This document shows positions 22,421-30,990 of a DNA stretch of 64,000 bases, piece after piece. The position numbers were made by a program, and so were the translations under genes. Under the pieces are notes generated by a model. That model was not told where the DNA came from and did no database searches. It saw only the letters and a list, made by a program, of their open reading frames with translations. Origin of the DNA: Paramarasmius palmivorus (lineage: Eukaryota > Basidiomycota > Agaricomycetes > Agaricales > Marasmiaceae); contig JAYKXP010000189.1 in NCBI GenBank assembly GCA_037176845.1, forward strand, positions 1 to 64,000, read 5' to 3'. The number at the start of each line of letters is the position of its first letter. Positions within the stretch are counted from its first letter, which is position 1.

Positions 22421-22880
22421 CATGATCCAGCGTCGAGAAACAATTCACTGTTCTCGGCCCAGCTCGGTTTGTGAATTGTGATACCGATTCGTCTCGTCTC
22501 TCCGAGTCGTAAGATCTCATAAAGTCTTCTAGGTTCGGCGGAGAAGGACAGATAAACGTGTTGCATAATCACTGTTTCCATTGGCACTTGAAGTTACAGT
22601 ACTTTGAGAGACAATTGCCGAGGACATGGACATTTCACCTCACCGGCTCGATTCCCGCGTCCATTCAAAGTCACTCGTGGCATTTTGCCAACCTCGCACC
22701 CCATGTTTCTCCGAGTATTGAAGCAACGAAGAAAAGAAATTGTGCCAGTGCAAGTAAAAATTGTACTCCTGTCGCGACTACCTAATGCGCCCGGCAAGAC
22801 TTGAACTTGCTACCTCAGTAGGTCATCCCACAATGCAGCAGTGGTGTAGCGAACTGAGCCAAGGAAGCGCATCAAAAATC
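22421..22880. repeat. dispersed repeat (partner 1140-1600)
   Basis: Second copy of the repeat described at 1140. It abuts the truncated surface-protein duplicate and ends with the minus-strand tRNA-like sequence 22786-22870. Confidence 0.7.
22786..22870 (-). tRNA. tRNA-like gene, isotype unassigned
   Basis: Minus strand: acceptor GCGCTTC/CGGGCGC (G-T pairs and one mismatch), A-box-like TGGCTCAGTTCGC, T-arm GCAAG-TTCAAGT-CTTGC perfect, discriminator A. The anticodon arm probably carries an intron of about 15 nt and the anticodon cannot be fixed. The best-preserved member of this subtype, but function is doubtful. Confidence 0.4.
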
Positions 22881-22966
22881 CGAGTAATATTTATGACAAA
22901 AAAGCACCCCGGATGCCGTAGATGTACTTTTGAACATGGAGAAAAAAACACACCTTACTATTCATA

Positions 22967-23048
22967 TGCTCCCTGCAAGCTTTGAACTTGCGGCGCTCGC
23001 GATTGCATAATATTTATACCACGGTGAGCGAACTGAGACAAGGAAGCG
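22967..23048 (-). pseudogene. tRNA-like sequence
   Basis: Same type as 5115-5193: GCTTCCT-type acceptor half, A-box relic with GTCTCAGTTCGC, T-arm GCAAGTTCAAAGCTTGC. The D-stem is poor. It is followed (on the plus strand) by a diverged unit head without the TGACGTCA palindrome. Confidence 0.4.
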
Positions 23049-23435
23049 TGGGCGTTAGGGCGTGGTCCGACACATGCACCCTCTGCCCTGTTGTTTGAAT
23101 TTTTGCTTTTCTTTCTTCAACTACGACCACCGATGTTTGCTGATGCAAATGTTAGTCTCTTTCTTCTTTTTTTTATCGACGGCTGCTTCATTGGATGGCT
23201 TTTCAGAACTTAGTACAACATCGCCTCTTCTCCCAATGGATCGACAATCGAACGTACGTTATATACCTTTGGAGTATGGCCTCACGTTGCGGGAGCTGTT
23301 CTTAACGACAGTTGTCAATAACTGTCCATTTCACGGTTCCGCGGCAGTGATTACAAAATCACTAAAGCCCCCTGGCTAAGGCTCGGATGTCGTAGGTGTA
23401 CTTTTGGGGCAAGCAAAACCACTATTCACTGCATA
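23049..23435. other. diverged extra head of the composite unit
   Basis: Reads like the unit start (ccctctgccctgttgtttg, then cttcattggatggcttttcag) but strongly diverged. It lies directly left of the better-preserved unit copy 2, so the heads are tandem here. No protein recognised. Confidence 0.45.
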
Positions 23436-23514
23436 TGCTCCCTGCAAGCTTCGAACTTGCGACCTAGCGATAGCTTAGCAATACGGGGTGGTGAGCGAAC
23501 TGAGCCAAGGAAGC
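23436..23514 (-). tRNA. tRNA-like gene, isotype unassigned
   Basis: Minus strand: acceptor GCTTCCT/AGGGAGC pairs over 7 bp (one G-T), T-arm GCAAG-TTCGAAG-CTTGC perfect, discriminator A, A-box TGGCTCAGTTCGC. The D-stem 3' half and the anticodon stem are unclear. Best example of this subtype; it heads unit copy 2. Confidence 0.45.
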
Positions 23515-24761
23515 GTCGGGGTTAAAGCGTTCCTGGGGTGACGTCATGTAACCCTACGCCCTGTTGTTTCGTTTTTCTCGTTCTTCGACCACGACTCCCA
23601 ACGTTCGCTGATTCAAAGGTTCATCTCTGTCATTTTTTCCATCAACGAGTGTTTCATTGGAAGACTTTTCGGGAAATGCTAAAACGAGGAGGTACGTCTC
23701 CCTCGTCTCGATTATCACCGGTTGCTTATCTCGATTGACTCCAGCTTCCTTCCTTCAACCACGATGACTCGGTCAACGCTCTTGGCTCCAGGTACGTCTT
23801 TTTTGACCCTCGTATGACTGGGTAACTCATTGGCTGAATTAGGTATAACCCTTTCCCTTGCATCCGACCAAACGACGCGTAACCGCGTAACCTTCCAGCC
23901 GCCTAGCGTTCGTCGTAGGAGGAATAATCGAAGATGGAAAAAGCATGGGAAGGGCAACATATCCGCACAGAGATGTTCTCCGCCACTCCTCGCCTCGTCC
24001 TACCCCTCCGTCTGTTTGAAATCCGTACGCTCGCAAGCACCAGCGCCCTACCGTCACTACGTCACCTTGGCCCCCCTTCCCTTGCATAGCAACACATACC
24101 ACGATGCATGCGCGTCATCCTCCGGTGGACAGGGTATGGCTGTCGTTTTGAAGGAAAGGTTGTCGGGTTGTTTTAAGGTAGAGGGCTATATTGAGGAATG
24201 CTACCAATCATCAACACGATGTATCGACTACTCCATCTCCCCAACGCTCGCGGCTCGAAGACATCCATCATACCCGACTTGAACACAAACACCCCCTTCA
24301 TCGTCTTCTCCATCAAAGCATTCTTTTGCTGCGCAAATTTCTCGGATCTACCAAAACGCCGCCTCGTCGCCTCCCGTACCAACAAGCATGCGACTCGTCG
24401 TCCTATAAGTCAGGTTACGGCTGTCGTCCGGAAGGAATGGGTACCGGCTCGGGTGGGCAAGATGACGTATCCTATCCACATACTCCAGTTCATCCCGCTG
24501 GTGCCCTGAAGACACCCACCCTATCGAACATGAATACCCCTTTCACCCGCACCCAACCATTCCCAGATGGGATGTAGCACGTCTACGCCCCATTACGCCT
24601 TCAGTCCTCCGTTTGGGAACCTAGGTTCTCCAGAGCGAATCTCACCTCTGACCTCTCGCTTCAACGCCTGCACGGACATCTTCCCCCTCATTCTGCTTGT
24701 TGAAGGAGTGGAGGAGAAGGAGGATTGCACGAGAGGCATGTCACAAGGAGTCCTGCTATAT
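23515..24761 (+). repeat. composite unit, copy 2, left part
   Basis: Uninterrupted version of the sequence that is split by the LTR retrotransposon in copy 3: cgccactcctcgcc near 23990 is the empty site. It contains GTACGT-type donors and cag/ttag acceptors at conserved places but no long frame. Its right end is fused by a deletion to a tRNA-Gly 3' fragment. Confidence 0.85.
23539..23546. promoter_or_regulatory. TGACGTCA palindrome, unit copy 2
   Basis: Same conserved 8-bp palindrome as at 9986, about 25 nt from the end of the minus-strand tRNA-like sequence. Confidence 0.45.
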
Positions 24762-24785
24762 CAGGTTCGATTCCCGAACGGTGTA
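24762..24785 (+). pseudogene. tRNA-Gly 3' fragment
   Basis: Only the T-arm and the 3' acceptor half (GGTTCGATTCCCGAACGGTG and on) remain. Comparison with 48410-48640 shows that a deletion fused the unit directly to the tRNA 3' half. Confidence 0.75.
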
Positions 24786-25216
24786 CTACCTGTGTGAGCT
24801 TTTTTTAGGTCAAGGGTCGTTATTTTGCCTTCGCGTCTCACAAACCGGAACGTTCGTCTCTTGGGTTTACTTGAAGGCTTTTGTTGTACGCACTCCGGGA
24901 TCGATTGTTGTTGAGGCGACGAAGCGTATATTACTGGTCTTTCGTGTTCTGTGAAATGTTTGATCTGGCGAATGATATGAAGTCATCTTTGTTCTCGGAG
25001 CGTATTCGTTGGATAGATATTACCAGTTGCATGTACTGCGGTTCTGGGTTATTGCCGTCTGACAGAGTACTAGAATCCGGCTAGATCATCTCCTGTATAG
25101 ACTACACGTCCTCTCCTTTCAACCCAACTCAAGCCACTGGATGTCCCCTCGAGTCCTTGGTATTCCTTTGTCTAAGGTTCGGTGACCAGTTACGCTGTGC
25201 GCTCCGTATCTGCCAA
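24786..25216. repeat. tRNA-Gly spacer sequence, diverged
   Basis: Parts resemble other tRNA spacers (gaaatgtttgatctggcg, tccggctagatcatct). No gene recognised. Confidence 0.5.
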
Positions 25217-25390
25217 ACACTGTTGGTGAAGCGGTTATCATGCTTGCCTTCCGTCGATTCTGTTCATCCAATTGCTTATCATCGCTCGCCGCACACCGTA
25301 TTAGCATAAACCAGGCCCGCAACTTCGGCAGTTGGGGCCCATTCCGATTCGACATCGTGAGGAATAGGCTAATAGGCTAATGAAGAATAA

Positions 25391-25527
25391 GGTGCGAGGC
25401 ACCGGAGAGGCGAAGCCTGGAGAAGATGATGGTGAGGCCATTATGTAAAGGAGGTGCGTGGCACCATGGACAAAAGGCGAAGCCTTTAGAGAAGAAGAAA
25501 AGAAAGATAGAAGAATGGCGAAGCCAT
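25391..25527. repeat. array of short palindromes with three-base loops
   Basis: Within 137 bp: GGTGC-GAG-GCACC (25391-25403), AGGC-GAA-GCCT (25408-25418), GGTGC-GTG-GCACC (25453-25465), AAAGGC-GAA-GCCTTT (25473-25487) and ATGGC-GAA-GCCAT (25515-25527). A sixth, ACGGC-GGA-GCCGT, lies inside the recombinase gene at 25757-25769. All have 4-6 bp stems and a purine-rich 3-nt loop. The array is just 3' of the recombinase gene. Confidence 0.9.
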
Positions 25528-25579
25528 ATGATGAGGACTCACGATGGAGCGAGGCAGGAGGTGGGGAGTGACGGCGGCA

Positions 25580-26638
25580 TCACTGACGTAAGTGGGCTTG
25601 TAAAATGGCTGGATGCTTGCGGATATAGATGTGGAATGCATCTGAAGACCAGCGGCCTGCAGCTTGAATTAGATGTGGAGGAACACCATCTTCGGCCAAT
25701 GATGTAGCACCCCCAGATCGAAGAGACTGTCCTGCAAAGGAAGGATCGGGAAAGAGACGGCGGAGCCGTTTGATAAACCAACGTCGTGTGGGAACTTCAC
25801 CATTAGACTTCAGCCAAAGGAATGGATGAAGAAGGAACCGTTGGTCGCGTTGGGACATATAGGATTGTATGATAGGGCGTGGATTGAGGTCATCTGTGCG
25901 ATCAGGTACAATGACTTTATTACCTTCGAAAAGAGTATCGGTCTTGTGACGTTCAAGCCAGAAAGAGAATCCTTCTGGGAGCCATTGAACAGAGGAACGG
26001 AGTGAGTACTTGCGAGAGTTGCGAAGAAGGACGGTATCATGAGCTACCATTTCTCCGAGGCGAAGTAGTGCAAAGAATCCAACAAAGAGGAGTGTTAGGA
26101 AAAGACAGTCATCGTATGAAGGTTGTGGTGGATGGCATAACCTTGCAAACCGAAGCTGATTCTTGGTTAAGGGGGCCTTTCGACAGGCAGGTTTCCCATA
26201 GAGGCGACGGCATCCTTTCATCGTTCGACGGACAAGAGGATGATTACGAGAAGTACGGACATCGGGATAGAATGGTTCGAGAAGGTAGCAGATCCCAGAG
26301 AGATACTTGTTCACGCTCTTGGGATCAATGAAGGAGGACATATAGGCGGCGAAGTAACTGAAGGAGTTGGCATTTGGTTCCATGGGAAAGTCGTGTTGTT
26401 GTGTAAATTTGACCCATGCGTTGAGTCCAGAGCGATAGGTGCTGTTTGAAGTGGCATCGATGGCAAGACCTAGAACGGTGTTGCGTTGCTGATCAAGTTT
26501 GGTACGTGACCAGGTCGGTTTGTGGCGGACCCGACGAACCGCACGTGGAGGAGTCATGATGAGGATGCCCCCAGCGTATTCCGAGGGGGTTTCATCATGG
26601 AAAGGGAAGGAGAGTGAGAGCTTTGAATGATTGAGCAT
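25580..26638 (-). CDS. tyrosine recombinase (site-specific integrase superfamily)
   Basis: 352 aa, single exon. The N-terminal half (about 45-165) is a helical SAM-like DNA-binding region (TYRSGLNAWVKFTQQHDF, SVNKYLSGICYLLEPFYP). The catalytic half shows FALLRLGEM with the first Arg (~193), HKTD with the Lys (~231), GQSLRSGGATSLAEDG with the second Arg (~306), then AAGRWSSDAFHIYIRKHP with the Tyr (~337). Gln stands where the HxxR motif usually has His, which I recall as common in this basidiomycete group. The enzyme should cut and rejoin DNA through a tyrosine-DNA link and move the element. It fills most of the insertion and no stop interrupts it. Whether it should be classed as Crypton needs a phylogeny. 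Confidence 0.88.
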   Translation of the reverse strand: MLNHSKLSLSFPFHDETPSEYAGGILIMTPPRAVRRVRHKPTWSRTKLDQQRNTVLGLAIDATSNSTYRSGLNAWVKFTQQHDFPMEPNANSFSYFAAYMSSFIDPKSVNKYLSGICYLLEPFYPDVRTSRNHPLVRRTMKGCRRLYGKPACRKAPLTKNQLRFARLCHPPQPSYDDCLFLTLLFVGFFALLRLGEMVAHDTVLLRNSRKYSLRSSVQWLPEGFSFWLERHKTDTLFEGNKVIVPDRTDDLNPRPIIQSYMSQRDQRFLLHPFLWLKSNGEVPTRRWFIKRLRRLFPDPSFAGQSLRSGGATSLAEDGVPPHLIQAAGRWSSDAFHIYIRKHPAILQAHLRQ

Positions 26639-26731
26639 GAACTGGCATCACACCGAGAACAACTCTCACAAACGTGTGTTCTTCTGGCGATGCAATGAGA
26701 AGAGACAAGGGAAAAAGTACTGGGGACATAC

Positions 26732-26781
26732 CTGGCGACGTAGTGAGAAGAGACAAGGAGAGTGTCTCACTCCGTCGCCAG
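26732..26781. repeat. 17-bp inverted repeat upstream of the recombinase gene
   Basis: Arms CTGGCGACGTAGTGAGA (26732-26748) and its near-complement (26765-26781), one mismatch, 16-nt spacer. The spacer side also repeats gagaagagacaagg, found again at about 26697. It lies about 100 bp 5' of the gene start, so it may be a binding site or transcript hairpin. Confidence 0.75.
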
Positions 26782-26850
26782 TGTAACGGATCTGCGGAGA
26801 ATGCCGTGAGTATGACGAAATCACGCTGACACGATGACAGCACTCACCAC

Positions 26851-26887
26851 TGCTCTCTCACTTGCGACCTCGGCGGTGGAGAGAGCA
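26851..26887. repeat. second inverted repeat in the element right end
   Basis: TGCTCTCTC-AC pairs with GT-GGAGAGAGCA (one bulged base), 14-15 nt loop. It lies between the recombinase gene and the right junction. Confidence 0.6.
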
Positions 26888-27040
26888 TATCCCACTTACG
26901 GCGCGGGGCGCGGGGACGGTGAGTGCTTCGGAAACATGCAGAGCTTGCTACTGATGCAATTAATCTTTTGTAGACTCGCAAGCTCATCTAAAATCGACCA
27001 AGATTAGCAAGCGGCTCGGGTTCAATTCCCGCCCGGTGTA

Positions 27041-27672
27041 TATTACAACCGAGTGTCTCTCGTTTTTCTTTATTCTCCGTTTTATCTCGTCAAGGCTTTC
27101 AACCACGGTGGGTGCTCTCTTCATTCAGCACATCGTCCACCAACGTCTCTGTTACTTTGTTGTACGCGGATGGGTGTCTTGTAAGTTTGAAGCATGTATC
27201 AGAGTTTTTTCCGTACCGACTTTCTGCTTCGAGGCCTCGAGATGTTTGATCTGTCGAAAGGTATGGATTCCTGAAGCACGCCTTCTTCCCTGGTTGATAT
27301 AGCCACATTTCTTTCTGATCAGTTTTCATTTCCTTCAAGTGTCCCTGATCGTTAGGGATTCCAATGTTTTCAGGTATAGATGAATAACGCGTCTTCGTCG
27401 GTAAGAGTCTTCGTGCCGATGCTGATGTTCTCAGACTCAGAGTGCAGAGCGTTGATCTCAGGATGACTTGATTTGGGACGTAGTTCAAGTCCATGGGTAA
27501 GGATGTTTCATTGCAATACTTGAATCGAAGAGCTTTGGCTCTTAGTCTGAACACCAGAGCCACTAAATCCTCTCCACTCCAATAATGATTGACTTCTTAT
27601 GTCCCAGCATGGGTTCCGAGCTCTTGATACTGCAAAGGGGTTGACGTTGATTCCGGGGAGCGTAAAACAACG
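27041..27672 (+). repeat. tRNA-Gly downstream spacer, type A
   Basis: About 630 bp highly similar to 48644-49278 and, more weakly, to 28382-29111 and 49976-50696. Shared landmarks: accacggtgggtgctctc, gatgtttgatctgtcg, gttgatatagccacatt, gctgatgctgatgttctcag. No protein frame is conserved, so noncoding spacer or transcript. Confidence 0.75.
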
Positions 27673-27765
27673 ACACCGTTGGTGAAGTGGTTATCATGCT
27701 TGCCTTCCATGGTTCTGGTCTCCTTCGGACAGCAAGCGGCTCGGGTTCGATTCCCGAACGGTGTA
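27673..27765 (+). tRNA. tRNA-Gly(TCC) with intron
   Basis: Same mature sequence as 17294-17386 (acceptor ACACCGT/ACGGTGT, anticodon TCC, T-arm TCGGG-TTCGATT-CCCGA) but a different ~21-nt intron (tggttctggtctccttcgg...). All stems pair. Near-identical to 49279-49371 in unit copy 3. Confidence 0.8.
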
Positions 27766-28281
27766 CTAGTCTTGGAGCATTCTTTGGTTTTTACTCTCCG
27801 ATCTCACTCGTACTTGGACTGACCAAATCATCTTACAAGCCCTACGACTCGTCGTTCAACGGGACGAACCATAAACGAATCACCGTTCACATAATGGAAG
27901 TCACCGTTTTCGAAGTATCCCTCGTTGGCGTGCAACACGTTTCTGGGTTGTGTATCATTCGTGTTGGTTCCTCGTTCCTTCAAATTTCAGTTCAGACGAT
28001 CACTGCATACGTTATTAGTATGAAGAAGCAATGTTGACTTTGATGATATCTCTCAAGACTGCCAGATACATTCCCATACCCGGCACTCATCACTGCTTCC
28101 CACCGCGTTTCCCAGAATACCAGAGTCCGGCTAGATCATCTACTGTATAGACCCGTCTTAAGTCACTGGACGCTGTTTATCTCCCAGCGCGGGAAAGGAT
28201 AGTCTCTAGAGTACTTGATGGGGGGTGGCTGTGGTTCAACGGAAGGACGATCATAATCATTTTGCGATTGAGAACATCAAT
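27766..28281 (+). repeat. tRNA-Gly spacer, type B
   Basis: Like 17387-18008 and 49372-49881: cgtgcaacacgtttctggg, ttcaaatttcag. No gene. Confidence 0.7.
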
Positions 28282-28381
28282 ACACTGTTGGTGAAGTGGT
28301 TATCATGCTTGCTTTCCATGCATCCGTTCGATTAGGGTTTAGCAAGCAGCTCGGGTTCAATATTAATTCCCGGACGGTGTA
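28282..28381 (+). pseudogene. tRNA-Gly pseudogene with T-loop insertion
   Basis: Acceptor ACACTGT/ACGGTGT (one G-T pair), anticodon TCC kept, but the T-loop carries about six extra bases (ttcaatattaattccc for ttcaattccc). The partner at 49882-49975 lacks the insertion, so it is recent. Confidence 0.75.
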
Positions 28382-29111
28382 TGTGCAATTCGACCATCTC
28401 CTTTTTTATTTTGTCTCTTCAGAATTTCAACCACGGTGGGTGCTCTCTTCCTTCAGCGCATTGTCAACCATCTTGCCTGAGTTGATTTCAGTGGTACCTG
28501 GTAATTTATGGTATCTTTTCTACAGCTTCACCTCTGTTACGCGGACGGGTGTCTTGTAAGTTTGAAGCATATTAGAGTTTTTTCCGTACTAACTCACTGC
28601 TTCGGGGCCTTGAGATGTTTGATCTGTCGAGAGTATGGGTTCTCGGAACATGCCTCTTTCCCTTGTTGATATAGCCACATTCCTGTTTGGTTGTCTTTGG
28701 TTTCCTTCTAGTATCCCTGATCTTTAGGAGGTTCGATAGGTATAGATGGATAACACGTCTTTGTCGGTAAGAGTCTTTGTGCTGATGCTGATGTTCTCAG
28801 ACTCAGAGCGTTGACCTGGGGGGATGGGTTTTGATTTGGGACGTATCATATAGGCCTCTCTGAGCTACAGTCCGGATACCTCACATGGGTAGAGTTTCCT
28901 CGTTTTCAACTCGGCACAAAATCACAAGGGCGTACGGCTAAACCATCCCCTTCCCATATATACCAACCTTTCGAATGGAACAATGGTTGACTTTTTATGT
29001 CTCAGGCGCGGAACTGAAAGGTCTCTCGAGTACGCCACGTTAGGGGAAGGGTGGTTTTTCATTCAGAGTTCTTATCACCACCGATCGGACAAATGCGTCC
29101 TCGATACCAAA
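28382..29111 (+). repeat. tRNA-Gly spacer, type A (diverged)
   Basis: Second type-A spacer, closely matched by 49976-50696. No protein frame conserved. Confidence 0.7.
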
Positions 29112-29203
29112 ACACCGTTGGTGAAGTGGTTATCATGCTTGCCTTCCATAGCTTTTCCCATGTTGAGAAGCAAGCGGCTCGGGTTCGATTCCCGAACGGT
29201 GTA
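29112..29203 (+). tRNA. tRNA-Gly(TCC) with intron
   Basis: Acceptor ACACCGT/ACGGTGT, D-stem GTGA/TCAT, anticodon stem CTTGC/GCAAG, anticodon TCC, T-arm perfect. Intron about 20 nt (tagcttttcccatgttga...). Its counterpart at 50697 has lost two pairs. Confidence 0.8.
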
Positions 29204-29471
29204 CTAACGAGGCCACTCTCGTTTTTACTACCAAAAAAACTCGGTTTTCTTCGTTCTCGCATCTCCTGGCTTTCCGGGGTGTTTGGACTGACGACGTATA
29301 CTTATTAGAAGAGTACAGACACCCTACAACTCTTCATTTCATGGGATGAATGAATTGCCATGCGAAAATACAGGGGTTACGATTATTCATCCCAGTATGC
29401 GATTTCGACGCTTAGTTTCTTGGGCTTAAAGTTCTAATCCTATCTTGTAGGCTTGGGTGGTGTAGATGACT
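29204..29471 (+). repeat. tRNA-Gly spacer leading into the F-box unit
   Basis: Matches 50789-50930 and then a shorter version of the sequence before 51379. No gene seen. Confidence 0.6.
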
Positions 29472-29866
29472 ACAGCTCTACATCCCAAAATAAATCGGGC
29501 GGTATAGCTTGAGGGCAAGAAACCGACTGCAACTGGCGTTGGAGTACCCGAGGGGGACTTGGGAGGCCCTAATCTTTGGCGCCCATAGACGCTCCAGCCT
29601 CGAGGCGGTAAAGAAGCAACGAATAAGGTACGTAACGGAAGTGAGCAAAAGATAAATATAGATGTCTTGCGGGGTATCGCCTATTGATCCGAGCTACACT
29701 TTTCCTTTAAACACCACCTTCTCGATTTTCATCCACCTCTGAGTATATTGCTCGCTTTCAAGTAGGTAATTCTGGTTTTCAATGGATCGGTATGGAACAC
29801 TTAGCTCTTTTGCTAGTAACTGTCATTTTATCGATCGCGATATTCCCCTTCACTGCCGAAACCAAG

Positions 29867-30990
29867 ATGGTGATCCCGCTGGAGATCTTGGACAACATTC
29901 TAGAACTATGTACCAGAGATGTTCTCCTAAACACCTGCATGATATCGAGAGGAGCGCACAGAACAAGCGTTCCACTGTTGTATCAGGAATTCGCTCCAGA
30001 TCGACCCAGGCAGATGGTTTTGTTCTTCAAGACAATCTTTCGCAATCCATGTCGAAGTAAGTGAAGAGTGTGTTCATTAAGTGTGTTGCGTACTTATTAC
30101 CTGGAACATCTTATTGAATCGGTACTATGTAGCCTTGAGGTTGATACTAAGCACCTGCCAACGCGTTCACTCTTCCAGTTGATGACACGCGCATTCTCAT
30201 TTCTACCGAAAATCACAGATCTCGCTCTCGACATTTCTGAAATCCCCTCATTTGCTTTATCAGCTATCACTCTCCCGAAACTCTCCTTACTCGTGCTTCT
30301 ACACCTCACTACCGACAAATTACATTTCCTATATCGGCACAGAGAATCACTACAGGATCTCATATTCAATGACGCTTCCAACGTCTTTATAGATGGCTCT
30401 GAACCACCACCGATTCTACCGAAGCTACGATCCCTGAATGGTCCCCCCAATGTTGTTCCGCACATACTTGAGCCTTCTCTCCCGGCTTTTCATTGCCTCG
30501 AGGTTTTCTGGGGTGACCATATCACCCAGTAATCGATGCATGTCGAGGGAGCAATCACCCAATGCTTCGGCTATTTGTTCTGCGATGCATACGGAACATG
30601 GATCTATTTTGTGCGATTGCACGTCAGATGCCTCACCTAACGCACCTGTTCATGAGATATGGTAATGCATCTAGAGAAGTGAGCCAGGTTCGTCTTTGAT
30701 GTCGTTATCGCTCGTTTTTGGTACTGATTGTCACAAAGTCCGAGGTAGACGTCATATGAGTAAATTTTCCAGGCTCGAACATTTGGACTGGATTGATTTC
30801 TCTTGGGATGACATCACGAGTGAGGAATATGAGTTAGTGAATAGATTTCAGAGGGTCCTTCTCTAAGGTCACGGAGAGCGTTCGGTAGGTCTTTCTGGGA
30901 CAACAAGAATGAGCTGTTACTAATCCAGTCCTACAGGAGGAAAGATGTAGTGTTGACATGTATCTGAAAATGGGGAGCTTTCGAGTATCT
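29867..30990 (+). pseudogene. F-box-like gene, disrupted copy
   Basis: Starts like the intact genes at 51774 and 59331 (MVIPLEILDNILELCTRD..., F-box-like) and keeps the LRR-like middle part (LPKLRSLNGPPNVVPHI). Defects against those copies: the intron 1 acceptor is aatcgg in place of aatcag; about 30 bp are missing after GDHITQ, creating a stop at about 30530; and the last exons carry further indels. It should not give a full protein. Confidence 0.85.

Larger units (their letters stand above)
25269..26999 (-). mobile_element. tyrosine-recombinase (Crypton-like) element
   Basis: About 1.73 kb absent from the homologous tRNA at 48550. It has no LTRs, no terminal inverted repeats that I can find and no clear target duplication; it carries one tyrosine-recombinase gene. 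This fits Crypton-like DNA elements, which use a tyrosine recombinase. The left end holds an array of short palindromes (25391-25527), the right end two longer inverted repeats (26732-26781, 26851-26887). Boundaries are good to a few bases because only one empty copy exists. Confidence 0.75.
25217..27040 (+). pseudogene. tRNA-Gly gene split by a 1.7 kb insertion in its intron
   Basis: The 5' half (25217-25268: acceptor, D-arm, anticodon loop with TCC and start of the intron) and the 3' half (27000-27040: end of the intron, GCAAG stem, T-arm, acceptor) are those of the tRNA at 48550-48643, including the same intron bases gattctgttcatc and aagatt. In between lies the tyrosine-recombinase element. 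The downstream spacer continues as in the 48.6 kb copy. Confidence 0.85.

Noticed and set aside
25269..26999. Terminal inverted repeats or a clear target duplication for the recombinase element
   Set aside because: I looked for both; the ends share no inverted repeat, and the short cca/acc similarity at the junctions is too weak to call.
27099..27563. 154-codon minus-strand open frame
   Set aside because: Lies in the type-A tRNA spacer; the frame is not kept in the 48.6 kb copy and shows no motif.
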